From NCBI GenBank assembly GCA_031385545.1, contig JANNBN010000018.1:34380-98379 (forward strand): 64,000 nucleotides of DNA. Direction: 5' to 3'. This DNA is from JANNBN01 sp031385545. Its GTDB lineage: Bacteria; Actinomycetota; Acidimicrobiia; Acidimicrobiales; JANYDT01. How positions within the stretch are numbered: the first letter of the stretch is position 1; each line of letters opens with the position of its first letter. The notes below the pieces were generated by a model. That model was not told where the DNA came from. It was given only the letters and a program-made list of their open reading frames with translations, and ran no database searches. Both the position numbers and the translations under genes were made by a program. Positions 8,785 to 16,998 of the stretch are shown here, piece by piece.

Positions 8785-9657
8785 TCAGCTTGCTGGTGGG
8801 GATGCTGCCTGGTTCGAGCGGTATCTGTTTCGCAGCTCTCGCATCGAAATCAAGGTGAACGGCTGCCGGTCGAGCCATTCCTTCCAGGCCGGTGAACCGA
8901 AGAGCGCGTATTCGTCTGTACGCACATGACTTGTGCCCGGCTCGATCAAATCAACCTCGCCGGGCGCGTTCGGGTGGAATGCGCAAAATGCGAGATTACC
9001 GTGCACGTTCCCGAGGAGCGCCCGGTAATTCACCGCTGCCGAAGCCGATCGGTTGAAGTCGGTCTCAAGCACGAGATCGAACACCGGCAACCCGGCACTC
9101 CGAGCCGCTCCGACGAACGGCGCAAAGGCACTCTCGTCGACACCCGCCACGTGATTGTTGGGTGCGTACGCGGCGAGCGTTGCAGTGATCACGATCGGCA
9201 CCGCGAACTCCACGCCGATTGCGACGAAGCGGTCGCACCACTCGGGGGCGAGGGCTGAGCCCATGTGCGCGTCCAGATGCGTCACGTCGATACCCATGGC
9301 AAGTGCTCGCTCTATCTGCGCCCGCCACTCGGCCTCGACGGCATCTGGGTGCGCGTGCTCGCGCACGGCCGAAACGGTGTGCCACAGGTAGCCATCGGCA
9401 TCCATCAGCCCCGAGGACCGGGAAGCGTTGCTGACCGGCCGCCAGCGGTAGTGCGACTTTTCAGCGTTGAGCGTGAGGTGTACGCCGACGTCGAGTGATG
9501 GGTCTTGGGCGGCCAGTTCGGCGATCTCCGGAAACCACGGACACGGCACCATCACCGACCCGCTGGTGATGGTCCCCGCGTGTGACAACTCGACAAATGC
9601 TCGGTTCGCTCCGTGGCACATACCCACGTCGTCGGCGTGGATGACAAGCTCAATCAT
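8785..9657 (-). CDS. ChbG/YdjC-family carbohydrate deacetylase
   Basis: Predicted metal-dependent deacetylase of 290 residues acting on acetylated sugars or similar amides. The metal site is visible: HADDVG at the N-terminus, GVHLTLN near residue 58, and HLDAHMG near residue 125. The family includes ChbG (diacetylchitobiose deacetylase) and HpnK. The start codon overlaps the stop of the upstream PhyH-type dioxygenase gene by four bases (ATGA), so the two are translated together and probably act on the same compound class. The substrate is not evident. Confidence 0.87.
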   Translation of the reverse strand: MIELVIHADDVGMCHGANRAFVELSHAGTITSGSVMVPCPWFPEIAELAAQDPSLDVGVHLTLNAEKSHYRWRPVSNASRSSGLMDADGYLWHTVSAVREHAHPDAVEAEWRAQIERALAMGIDVTHLDAHMGSALAPEWCDRFVAIGVEFAVPIVITATLAAYAPNNHVAGVDESAFAPFVGAARSAGLPVFDLVLETDFNRSASAAVNYRALLGNVHGNLAFCAFHPNAPGEVDLIEPGTSHVRTDEYALFGSPAWKEWLDRQPFTLISMRELRNRYRSNQAASPPAS

Positions 9658-10559
9658 CGTGGCTCCTCGATCCCGGCGACGAACTCGGCAGCCTCGCCGC
9701 TTTGCTCTGCGAAATCCCCGATGACCCGCACTTTGCCATCGGTACCACGCAAGGCTGCAAGTGGATCCTGCTGGTCACCGACGTAGCCGAGCGCGAACGC
9801 GCCCTGCTGGTAGCCCATCAGCCGCAGCAGGTCGTCGTCGAGAGTTCGGGCTACCTCGGGAGGGCACCCCAGGAACTGGTTCTCTTCTTGACGCACCCAG
9901 CCGACCGAGTAGGTGATGTTGACGCCCCGACGCACTCCGTCGGAGCGGTTCGCGCCCCCGCCGTGCACGACCTTGCCGTCGTAGAACAGCACACTGCCGC
10001 GCCGCATCTCGGCCTGGAACTCGGGCAGGCTCGCCGCCGCCGCGTCGCTCACAGTGGAGCTGCCCGGAACGACATGGGTCGCGCCGTTTTCCACGGTGAA
10101 ATCCGTCAGTGCCCACATGGTGTTGCATTGCACGTGGTAGTCGGTGGGGAACGGGAAGAAGTCGAACGCCATCTGATCACGATGAAGCTTCTGCGCCGTC
10201 TCGCCCGGCTCGATGGAAATCAGTTGGGTGAGGTGCAGCTGGACCGCCGTGACGTGCGACAGGAGTGCCTTGGCAACACCGAGCGCCACCGGATGCGTCA
10301 CGAGTTCACGCGACGCTGGGCACCGCGCAATCAGTGCGCCGGTCCGGCGTGTGTATCGACCGTCGTACACGTCACGGCCATGCGCTGAGCGCTCGACGAA
10401 CGGCAACACCTCACGTTCCAACTGATCAAGCAAGGCAGCGTCTGCGACTTCATCGACGATCGCGTAGCCCTGCGCTCGCAAATGCTCTGCGACCGTTGCC
10501 GGGTCAGCGTCTGACGGAAAATGGTGAAGTCCCATCGGCGCATCGTAGAAGCCTGGCAA
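9654..10559 (-). CDS. Phytanoyl-CoA dioxygenase (PhyH) family Fe(II)/2-oxoglutarate oxygenase
   Basis: Non-haem iron oxygenase of 301 residues. The iron-binding triad is visible as H126-x-D128 (LHRDQMAF) and H199 (VVHGGGANRS), followed by an Arg suitable for 2-oxoglutarate binding. Bacterial PhyH proteins hydroxylate diverse small molecules, so the name of the family should not be read as the substrate. An internal Met at residue 9 is an alternative start. The stop overlaps the start of the ChbG-like deacetylase. Confidence 0.88.
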   Translation of the reverse strand: MPGFYDAPMGLHHFPSDADPATVAEHLRAQGYAIVDEVADAALLDQLEREVLPFVERSAHGRDVYDGRYTRRTGALIARCPASRELVTHPVALGVAKALLSHVTAVQLHLTQLISIEPGETAQKLHRDQMAFDFFPFPTDYHVQCNTMWALTDFTVENGATHVVPGSSTVSDAAAASLPEFQAEMRRGSVLFYDGKVVHGGGANRSDGVRRGVNITYSVGWVRQEENQFLGCPPEVARTLDDDLLRLMGYQQGAFALGYVGDQQDPLAALRGTDGKVRVIGDFAEQSGEAAEFVAGIEEPR

Positions 10560-10597
10560 ATCGCTTCGTGCAAGACTTCGACCGCTCGTCGTCGGTG

Positions 10598-11023
10598 CTA
10601 CTGGCCGACAAACTCATACGTCACTCCGAGCAGATCGTATGTGCGCCGAGCACGATGGTCACGAGTGAGCAGCCGACAACCGTTGACCCGGGCAGCCTCG
10701 CTGACAAGCGCGTCGTACACGGCTCCTCCAACGATGCCAATCAGGCTGAGACGGGCGAAGAGCGCGTCCGAGGCGTCCGACTCAAGCCAACAGGTCGACG
10801 GAAACACACGTCCGATGATCGATGAGGCGGTGGGCGGATCGACCGCCAGTTGTCCTGGGAGACGGGTCAGGACGGCATAGGTCTCGAAAGCTGCGTGTCC
10901 GCTGAGACTCGGACGACGCACCCGTACTGCGTCGCGACACTGCGCGTGCGACACGTGCGAGGCGTCGAGGGCCGCCACGGCGACACTGGTATCGGCAGCC
11001 CAGCGTTCAGCGCTGGTCGGCAT
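10598..11023 (-). CDS. vapC: PIN-domain toxin, VapC type
   Basis: Predicted Mg-dependent endoribonuclease toxin of about 141 residues. The acidic PIN residues are visible: AADTSVAVAAL (first Asp), a Glu in AAFETYAVL, Asp in VYDALVSEAA, and Asp in LLTRDHRAR. It follows and overlaps the antitoxin gene, the usual vapBC arrangement. The start is uncertain: ATG at 11023 has GGCGAG just before it, while ATG at 11047 would add eight residues and increase the overlap. Confidence 0.88.
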   Translation of the reverse strand: MPTSAERWAADTSVAVAALDASHVSHAQCRDAVRVRRPSLSGHAAFETYAVLTRLPGQLAVDPPTASSIIGRVFPSTCWLESDASDALFARLSLIGIVGGAVYDALVSEAARVNGCRLLTRDHRARRTYDLLGVTYEFVGQ

Positions 11024-11252
11024 CTCGCCACCGCTGGACGTCGGCATCGGTCATGGCCAGTCCTTCGACGTGTTCGAGCGCAGGCCACCCGTCGACCTCG
11101 ACGATGACTCGCCCGGGTTTTCGAACCGGAGAAAGGCGGATCTCGTCGCCGTCGGTCGTGATCTCGACCTCGGCGTCGACACCGAGCGACAGACGGTCGC
11201 GGATCTCCTTCGGGATCACAATCCGGCCAGCTTTATCGATGGATACCATCAT
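11007..11252 (-). CDS. vapB: AbrB/SpoVT-type antitoxin, VapB-like
   Basis: Small swapped-hairpin DNA-binding protein of about 81 residues. The N-terminus MVSIDKAGRIVIPKEIRDRL is the standard AbrB/MazE fold, followed by EVEITTDGDEIRLSPV. The C-terminal tail would wrap the toxin. The 3' end overlaps the toxin start, so the two are co-translated. The start could be ATG 11252, ATG 11249 or GTG 11261. It is divergent from pstS, sharing a 181-nt gap; autoregulation there is typical of the family. Confidence 0.88.
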   Translation of the reverse strand: MMVSIDKAGRIVIPKEIRDRLSLGVDAEVEITTDGDEIRLSPVRKPGRVIVEVDGWPALEHVEGLAMTDADVQRWRDADQR

Positions 11253-11433
11253 GGTTGCCACGCTACCATCAAGGTCTCCGGCCGCGCCGTCGGTATCTCG
11301 TTCGCTCAGTCGCTCCCAGAGCGACTTCGTGCACGAACTCGAGGTCTTGTTGCGGCGTCGTTTACCTGGTCGCAAACCCTGCGTTGTGTGCGGTCCGTAC
11401 GGTTGACACACCACCCCATCTCAAGGAGCCTCG

Positions 11434-12672
11434 GTGACCCTCCCCCGTTCTTTTCGCCTGACGCGGTTCGCCGCAATCACCCTTGCAGGTGCAGTCGGCC
11501 TGGCAGTACCCGTCAACCAGGCGCTCGCCCAGACCCTGCAGCTCGACACCTCCTTGACCGTCTCAGGGTCAGGTTCGACGTTCATGTCGAACTTCGTGGA
11601 GCAGTGCAAGGCCGACGTCAAGAAATCCTTCAACATCAACTTGACGTACCAGGCATCTGGCTCCGGCGCTGGTCGAAGCGCCTTCATCAATGCGACCACG
11701 GATTTCGCCGGGTCAGACGTTGCGTTCACGAAGAACGAACTTGCGTCCGTCAAGAACCCCTTCGTCTACATCCCCATCACCATCGGCGGAATCGCGGTGA
11801 TCTACAAGGTTCCCGGCGTGACCGACCTTCGCCTGAGCGGACCGACCCTCGCGAAAATCTTTGGTGGATCGATCGCAAAGTGGAACGACGACGCAATCGC
11901 CAAAGAAAACCCTGGTGCAACGCTGCCGTCGGAGACCATCCGCGTGATTGTACGGTCAGACTCGTCAGGTACGTCGAACGTGTTCACCGATTATCTCGAC
12001 ACTGCAGGTGGAGGCAACTGGAAGAAGGGGGTCACCTCCACTTTCCCGGTGCCCGCGGGTACCGGCGTGGCGCAGCGCGGATCCGATGGCGTCACCAACT
12101 ACGTGGCAGGCGCTCAGGGGAATTTCGCAATCACGTACGCCGAGTCGAGCTTTGCCGAAGAACGCAAGCTTTCCGTCGCAAAGGTGATCAACACCGCGGG
12201 CGAGTCGGTCTCTCCCGAACCGGCTGCCATTGCCGAAGCGATGAGCGACGCCAAGACACAGGACGACGGAACGCTGTTCCTCAACTTCCTGACAGCGAAG
12301 CCGAATGCGTATCCCATCTCAACGACGGCTTACCTCATCGCACCACAGACGATCGACGCGAAGAAGGGTGACGTGCTCCGCACGTTTCTCACGTACGCGC
12401 TCGGCGGTTGTCAGGCCAAGGCCGACAGGCTCGGATACGCACCACTGCCGAAAAACCTCGTCGACCTCGGACTTGCGGCTTTGGCGAAGGTGAACCCGGG
12501 CTCTGCTCCAGTACCAACTCTTGCCGGCTCCGGTTCTGCACCAGCAGGCACCGCCACGACGATCGCTGCGGTTCCCACGACGAAGGCATCTGCGGCACCG
12601 ACCACAGCCAAGAAGGCGACCAAGAAGGTCACCACGACCAAGAAGAAGCCGACAACCACGAAGAAGAAGTAG
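11434..12672 (+). CDS. pstS: Phosphate ABC transporter substrate-binding protein PstS
   Basis: Extracytoplasmic phosphate-binding protein, 412 residues, GTG start behind an AAGGAG ribosome site. Residues 1-31 form a signal peptide ending near QALAQ. The PstS core shows SGSGSTFMSNFVEQC, GRSAFINATTDFAGSD, TLAKIFGGSIAKWNDDAI and RSDSSGTSNVFTDYL. After the core comes a Pro/Ala/Thr linker and a strongly basic tail of Lys-Thr repeats in the last 30 residues, unusual for PstS and perhaps anchoring the protein to the envelope. The gene is separated from pstCAB by about 4.8 kb and six genes. Confidence 0.95.
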   Translation: MTLPRSFRLTRFAAITLAGAVGLAVPVNQALAQTLQLDTSLTVSGSGSTFMSNFVEQCKADVKKSFNINLTYQASGSGAGRSAFINATTDFAGSDVAFTKNELASVKNPFVYIPITIGGIAVIYKVPGVTDLRLSGPTLAKIFGGSIAKWNDDAIAKENPGATLPSETIRVIVRSDSSGTSNVFTDYLDTAGGGNWKKGVTSTFPVPAGTGVAQRGSDGVTNYVAGAQGNFAITYAESSFAEERKLSVAKVINTAGESVSPEPAAIAEAMSDAKTQDDGTLFLNFLTAKPNAYPISTTAYLIAPQTIDAKKGDVLRTFLTYALGGCQAKADRLGYAPLPKNLVDLGLAALAKVNPGSAPVPTLAGSGSAPAGTATTIAAVPTTKASAAPTTAKKATKKVTTTKKKPTTTKKK

Positions 12673-12675
12673 CGA

Positions 12676-12951
12676 CTACGGCGAATCGCTGGCGACCGTG
12701 TCCGGTTCGACCATGTCCGGTTCGACCGTGTCGGTGCGCGTGTCGCGCCGGACAGTCGACCAGCGTCTGCACCCGGCTTCGTGGAACCAGCGTTCGGCAA
12801 TCGGGCCGGCATCGTTGTCAAGGAACCACACGTAGTCCAGGTTGCGGGCTTCGTCGCCAACCACGTGATCGGGCACGTGCGGGAACGCGCCGCCCCACCG
12901 GAACTCTTCGACGGAACGGGGGCCGCAGCTGGTGCACGGAATGGCGAGCAT
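12676..12951 (-). CDS. soxD: Sarcosine oxidase delta subunit
   Basis: Small zinc-binding subunit of heterotetrameric sarcosine oxidase, 91 residues. The opening MLAIPCTSCGPRSVEEFRWG contains the CxxC half of the zinc site; WFHEAGCRRW supplies the His and Cys of the other half. The C-terminus carries a repeated VEPD tail made by a 15-bp minisatellite. It is the last gene of the sox cluster, 11 nt after soxB, and ends only 3 nt from the convergent pstS. Confidence 0.92.
   Translation of the reverse strand: MLAIPCTSCGPRSVEEFRWGGAFPHVPDHVVGDEARNLDYVWFLDNDAGPIAERWFHEAGCRRWSTVRRDTRTDTVEPDMVEPDTVASDSP
12694..12738 (-). repeat. 15-bp minisatellite at the soxD C-terminus
   Basis: Three adjacent units resembling GACCGTGTCCGGTTC (plus strand) encode the tail with VEPDMVEPDTV. 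It extends the delta subunit beyond its conserved core. Confidence 0.75.
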
Positions 12952-12962
12952 CGGACAGGCTC

Positions 12963-14174
12963 CTATTTCGTTCCGGTGGAGCCCTGGTCGGCCAGCACGT
13001 GGTCGCGTTGGAAACGGTCGATGGCGAACGGCTTGATCATCTCGGGCACCGTACCGGTGGCGAGATATTCCGCAAGCTGTTGACCCCCAGCGGGAATTGC
13101 CTTGAATCCCCATGTGCCCCAGCCTGTGCTGATGGCAAGATTGTCGATACCGGTGGGCCCGATGATCGGGGTGAAGTCCAGGCTGACATCGCAACGACCG
13201 GTCCACTGGCGGAGGATCTTCAGGTTGTGCACGAATGGCAGAAGGTATTGGCACTTAGCAGCCACGGACTGGAACGAACGCCACGTGCTCTGTTGGCTGT
13301 AGCTGGTCTGCGCCTCGTATTCGGCTCCCATCAGCAGCTGGCCTCGGGCGGTCTGCGACACGTAGAACAGCAGCTCTGTGGAGCTGACGATCGTTTGCAG
13401 GCCTTTGGCGTAGCCGTTGGTCACGAAAGCCTGCAGCGGATGGGTGCGGATGGGCAGGCGGAGCTTTGCATGTTTGGCAACCTCGGAGACGTTGCCACCG
13501 ACTGCCAAGACGACATGCCCAGCACTGATGCTTCCCCGATTCGTCTGTACACCGACGACCTTGTTGCCTGCCATGTCGAACCCGGTGACGGTGGTGTGCT
13601 GGTGCACGTCGACGCCAAGCCGCATTGCTCCTTGGGCGAGCGCCCAGACCACCCTGTCGTGGCGGGCCGATGCACCCGGCACGTGATAGCTGCCGCCCAG
13701 AACCGGGTATCGCCCGCCGCCGGACACGTCGAGCTGCGGACAGATACGTTTGGCCTCGGCACCGTCAATCAGTTGCGTATCGACGCCCATCGCCTGGTTC
13801 AGCAGGCAACGAGCTCGTTCAGCGCGCATACCACTTTCGGTGTGGGCAAGCCAAATGATGCCTTTAGTTGCATGCATGATCCAGCAGCCGGTTTCGGCTT
13901 CGAGCGTCTCATAGAGGCGCAGCGAATGATCATAGAAGCGAACGCTCTCGGGCACTCCGTAGTTGGACCGGATGATGGTTGTGTTGCGGCCTGTGTTGCC
14001 GCTGCCGATGTAGTCGCGTTCAATGACGGCCACGTTGGTGATGCCGTGGCGCGTTGCCAAGTAATACGCCGTCGACAGACCGTGGCCTCCCCCGCCGATG
14101 ATCACGACGTCGTAGTGGCGTTTCATCTCGGATGGCCATTGGAGCTGAAGCAGTGTTTCCACGAACTCGTTCAT
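12963..14174 (-). CDS. soxB: Sarcosine oxidase beta subunit
   Basis: FAD-containing catalytic subunit, 403 residues, which demethylates sarcosine to glycine. The FAD-binding fold begins DVVIIGGGGHGLSTAYYLA, followed by the family motif IGSGNTGRNTTIIRSNY. The C-terminal part has ISTGWGTWGFKAIPAGG, where FAD contacts are expected. The start overlaps the soxG stop (ATGA). Its position inside a full sox cluster supports the assignment over a generic DAO-type oxidase. Confidence 0.95.
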   Translation of the reverse strand: MNEFVETLLQLQWPSEMKRHYDVVIIGGGGHGLSTAYYLATRHGITNVAVIERDYIGSGNTGRNTTIIRSNYGVPESVRFYDHSLRLYETLEAETGCWIMHATKGIIWLAHTESGMRAERARCLLNQAMGVDTQLIDGAEAKRICPQLDVSGGGRYPVLGGSYHVPGASARHDRVVWALAQGAMRLGVDVHQHTTVTGFDMAGNKVVGVQTNRGSISAGHVVLAVGGNVSEVAKHAKLRLPIRTHPLQAFVTNGYAKGLQTIVSSTELLFYVSQTARGQLLMGAEYEAQTSYSQQSTWRSFQSVAAKCQYLLPFVHNLKILRQWTGRCDVSLDFTPIIGPTGIDNLAISTGWGTWGFKAIPAGGQQLAEYLATGTVPEMIKPFAIDRFQRDHVLADQGSTGTK

Positions 14175-14557
14175 GCGAGCCGCTCCTCCATTTCGTGAGC
14201 ATGCGCGGTTGCGACCATGAGCAACGCTTCGGTGGTGTCAGGCGGTAGCCACACCTTGGCGGGTATTCCCGCCACCAGGCCCTGTCCGACGCCGGGACGG
14301 TTCGGCAACGGCCACTCGCAGAGCGACGCGAGCCGGACGGTGAGCGTGTGCTCTGCGAACCAGGCACCGCTCCACCCGGTGTCGTGTTCAACGATCGCCT
14401 GCACGGGAAACTCTGCGCGCAGATCATTGGGGTCGGAGAATGAAAAGGCCTCGTCGGACGAGATCCGTATGTCTGCAGACGAAAGCACAGCATCGAGGGC
14501 AGCCGCGGGGCCGACGATGCGGGAGAGTTCGAGTTGGATGAGTTCAGGCCCGCGCAC
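14171..14557 (-). CDS. soxG: Sarcosine oxidase gamma subunit
   Basis: Small structural subunit related to the GcvT fold, about 128 residues, shorter than the roughly 200 usual for SoxG. The start is taken as GTG at 14557 because GGAGG lies 6 nt before it. This makes a 14-nt overlap with the soxA stop. Sequence conservation is low, as usual for this subunit; the call rests partly on position between soxA and soxB. The stop is coupled to soxB by ATGA. Confidence 0.8.
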   Translation of the reverse strand: MRGPELIQLELSRIVGPAAALDAVLSSADIRISSDEAFSFSDPNDLRAEFPVQAIVEHDTGWSGAWFAEHTLTVRLASLCEWPLPNRPGVGQGLVAGIPAKVWLPPDTTEALLMVATAHAHEMEERLA

Positions 14558-16775
14558 GTGCACCCTCCGGATCGTAGAAGGGAGTCTCGGCGAGCGTTGC
14601 GACCCGTCCGTCGACGACGTACGAGGTCGGGATGCCGCCGTCAGGATCCCAATCACGTTTCAACATGGCAAGAGCGATGCTCTTGCCAATCAGCGGTGAG
14701 GCAAACGCCGTGGTGACGTGCCCGATGATGGTGGTGCCGTCTGCGGCGAACATCGGGCAACCCTCTGTGGGCATGGGACCTTCGAGGGTGAGCCCGACGA
14801 GTTTTCGGTAATCGACGAGCGGAGCGGTGCGGGCCAACGCTTCTTGACCGAGGAAGAACCGCTTGCTCATCTTGACCGCCCATTCATGGCTGATGCGCCT
14901 GGGGGTGGTGTCGAGTTCGGTGTCGAGGCCCACGATCACGTGACCCTTCTCCAGCCGCAGACCGAACAGCGCTTGAAGGCCGTGCGGCTTGATGCCCAGG
15001 TCCTTCCCCGCGGCGAGCAAAGCACGCCACAACTCCACGCTTCGATTCCACGGGTGATGCAGTTCCCAGCTGGCCTCGCCGGTGAAACTCAGACGCATGG
15101 CGTGGCATGGGACACCAGCTACGTCGAGGCGTCGGTGCTGGAGGAACTTCGGCACATCTTCGGACACGACACCGCAACGTTGCAGCAGCTCGCGACCCAG
15201 CGGGCCGGTGACATTGATCGCCGCCAGGCTGGTCGTGCGATCCATGATGTGCACATCAAGCTGCCAGGTCTCGGCCCAGTCCCGCAGCCACGCCTCTGCG
15301 TTGGTCGCACCGCCCGAGGTGAAGCTCAACGTGAACCATGGGACAGCTGCGCCGTCAACCCCCGCCCGGTCGTCTTCGCGCAGCACCATGCCGTCGTCGA
15401 ACAGATGGCCGCGTTCGTTGAGGACGAGGACATAGCGGGATCGACCCGGTCTGATATCGGCGATGGTTGTCGGATAGATGCGTTCCAGGAACTCCACAGC
15501 ATCGGGACCGCTCACGATGAGCTTGCCCAGCGTGCTGACGTCGCCGATGCTGACCGCTTCGCGTACCGCCCAGTACTCAGCCACGTGATCGCCGTAGTTC
15601 CACGGCCGCCACCATCCGCCGAACCGGTCCATGGTTGCGCCAAGTGCCAGATGCTCGTGATGCAGCGGCGAGCGCTTCCACGGATCGGAAAAGTATCCGG
15701 CGCTCGCTTCGCCCATCGTCACCTGCTTGGCAGCGGCACGAGCGGTGAACGGCAGAGCCTGACCCGGATCGTCGGCGCGGGCAGCGATGAACGCCTGGAG
15801 GTGAGGCAGACACGCTGCGCCCTGACACGTACCGGTGCCGAAGAGGGCCGAACGCTTCATCAGCTCGGTCTCACGAAATCCCCGATCCCATACTCCCTGC
15901 ATGTCCTCGACGGTGATCTTGGAACACGCGCACGCCACACCGGCAACAGGCGAAGGAGGAAGCTCGAACGCCTGCGCAGCAGAGCCGACCGCACCCACGC
16001 CGGAAACAGTCTGCATACGTACTAATACATCGCGCGGCGCACGCCCAATAGCCACAACAACCGAGTCGGCCGGGACAAAGCCCTGCCCTGTCGACACGCC
16101 CGTGACCTTGCCGTCCTCGCCATGGATCTCTACAACGTCTCGGCCCACCGTGGCCGTTCGGCCGAGATCGATACCCACTACTCGTAGGGCTTCGGCTGCG
16201 CTTGCCGTGTAGATCCCGTGTGCCGTGTTGCCCGCCACGACGGGCACCAGGTCCGTTGCCCCGGTTGCGAGCACGATCTGGTGTGCGTGGACATGCAACA
16301 TGGCTGTGTCGGTGCGCACGATTGCTATCGGCCCCGCATAGATCGCGACGACTTCGTACCCATCTCCTGCGTCGTAGACCGTGACGGCCCGCCCGGCGGC
16401 TCGGAGTTCGTCAGCCGCAGCAAGCCCGCTGCTTCCTGCCCCAACGACGACCGCATCGAGGTGCAGATACTCGACGTTGTGTTCCGAACCTGTCGTCGGC
16501 CCGCCGAACAACGACGGTGCAGCTCCGTCTGGGTGGCGTTCGACGACCATGCCTGGGCGGGCACTGATCTGGCACGTGCGTGCCCAGGAGACACCGTCGA
16601 CGGTGGCCACACAGTTCCCGCAATCGCCGCTGAGGCACAGTGTTCCGCCGTGGGCCGGGGCCTGCCCATTGCGAATGGCGACAACGGCAACCGTGTCACC
16701 CGGTTGCGCTTCGATCAGTTGGCCGTCGTAGACGATGCGGAAGGGACGCGGCGAAGGGTTCGAGGGTGCAGCCAT
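14544..16775 (-). CDS. soxA: Sarcosine oxidase alpha subunit, compact form
   Basis: Large subunit of 743 residues, versus about 960-1000 in classical SoxA. The N-terminal Fer2-like domain has C-x4-C-x2-C (CLSGDCGNC) plus a further Cys. A dinucleotide fold starts LDAVVVGAGSSGLAAADELR, but the next recognisable block follows after only a few residues, and the middle NAD-binding Rossmann region also seems missing. The C-terminal half is the GcvT-like folate domain (GSRY-like and SFTGEASWELHHP), which transfers the methyl-derived carbon to tetrahydrofolate. The start ATG 16775 is chosen because earlier Met codons precede a sequence unlike the family. Confidence 0.88.
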   Translation of the reverse strand: MAAPSNPSPRPFRIVYDGQLIEAQPGDTVAVVAIRNGQAPAHGGTLCLSGDCGNCVATVDGVSWARTCQISARPGMVVERHPDGAAPSLFGGPTTGSEHNVEYLHLDAVVVGAGSSGLAAADELRAAGRAVTVYDAGDGYEVVAIYAGPIAIVRTDTAMLHVHAHQIVLATGATDLVPVVAGNTAHGIYTASAAEALRVVGIDLGRTATVGRDVVEIHGEDGKVTGVSTGQGFVPADSVVVAIGRAPRDVLVRMQTVSGVGAVGSAAQAFELPPSPVAGVACACSKITVEDMQGVWDRGFRETELMKRSALFGTGTCQGAACLPHLQAFIAARADDPGQALPFTARAAAKQVTMGEASAGYFSDPWKRSPLHHEHLALGATMDRFGGWWRPWNYGDHVAEYWAVREAVSIGDVSTLGKLIVSGPDAVEFLERIYPTTIADIRPGRSRYVLVLNERGHLFDDGMVLREDDRAGVDGAAVPWFTLSFTSGGATNAEAWLRDWAETWQLDVHIMDRTTSLAAINVTGPLGRELLQRCGVVSEDVPKFLQHRRLDVAGVPCHAMRLSFTGEASWELHHPWNRSVELWRALLAAGKDLGIKPHGLQALFGLRLEKGHVIVGLDTELDTTPRRISHEWAVKMSKRFFLGQEALARTAPLVDYRKLVGLTLEGPMPTEGCPMFAADGTTIIGHVTTAFASPLIGKSIALAMLKRDWDPDGGIPTSYVVDGRVATLAETPFYDPEGARARA

Positions 16776-16803
16776 GACAGTTCGACTGTAGGCCAACGAT
16801 CCA

Positions 16804-16841
16804 GCCGGAGTGAATTGGACCGGTAAACCGGCCGGAGTGAA
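16804..16841 (-). promoter_or_regulatory. Candidate operator upstream of soxA
   Basis: Two 11-nt direct repeats GCCGGAGTGAA (16804-16814 and 16831-16841) flank the short inverted repeat CCGGT-AA-ACCGG (16820-16831). The block ends 29 nt before the soxA start, a suitable place for a regulator of the sox genes. No binding protein can be named. Confidence 0.4.
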
Positions 16842-16881
16842 CCGCCTCCCCGCCCACCGCTCCAACCTCGCCCGCACAGCA

Positions 16882-16975
16882 GCCAACGTTGTGAATCACA
16901 GCCGCAGGAGCGCCAGATTTCGCAACGTTGGTTGTGGAGACACCACACGTTGGTTGCACAAAACCCAACGTTGGT
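16882..16975. repeat. CCAACGTTGG-family intergenic repeat, copy A
   Basis: The gap between the dimethylglycine dehydrogenase-like gene and soxA holds four CAACGTTG/CGTTGGTTG-type motifs. Its right half (from TTTCGCAACGTTGG to CCCAACGTTGG) aligns at roughly 80 percent with copy B at 21075-21132. The motif centre CCAACGTTGG is a perfect 10-bp palindrome. Confidence 0.75.
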
Positions 16976-16998
16976 TCCTCAGCATGAGGTTCGCGGCG

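Noticed and set aside
12408..14198. Plus-strand open frame of 596 codons opposite soxB and soxD
   Set aside because: It covers the 3' end of pstS in another frame and the sox genes in antisense; no recognisable domain.
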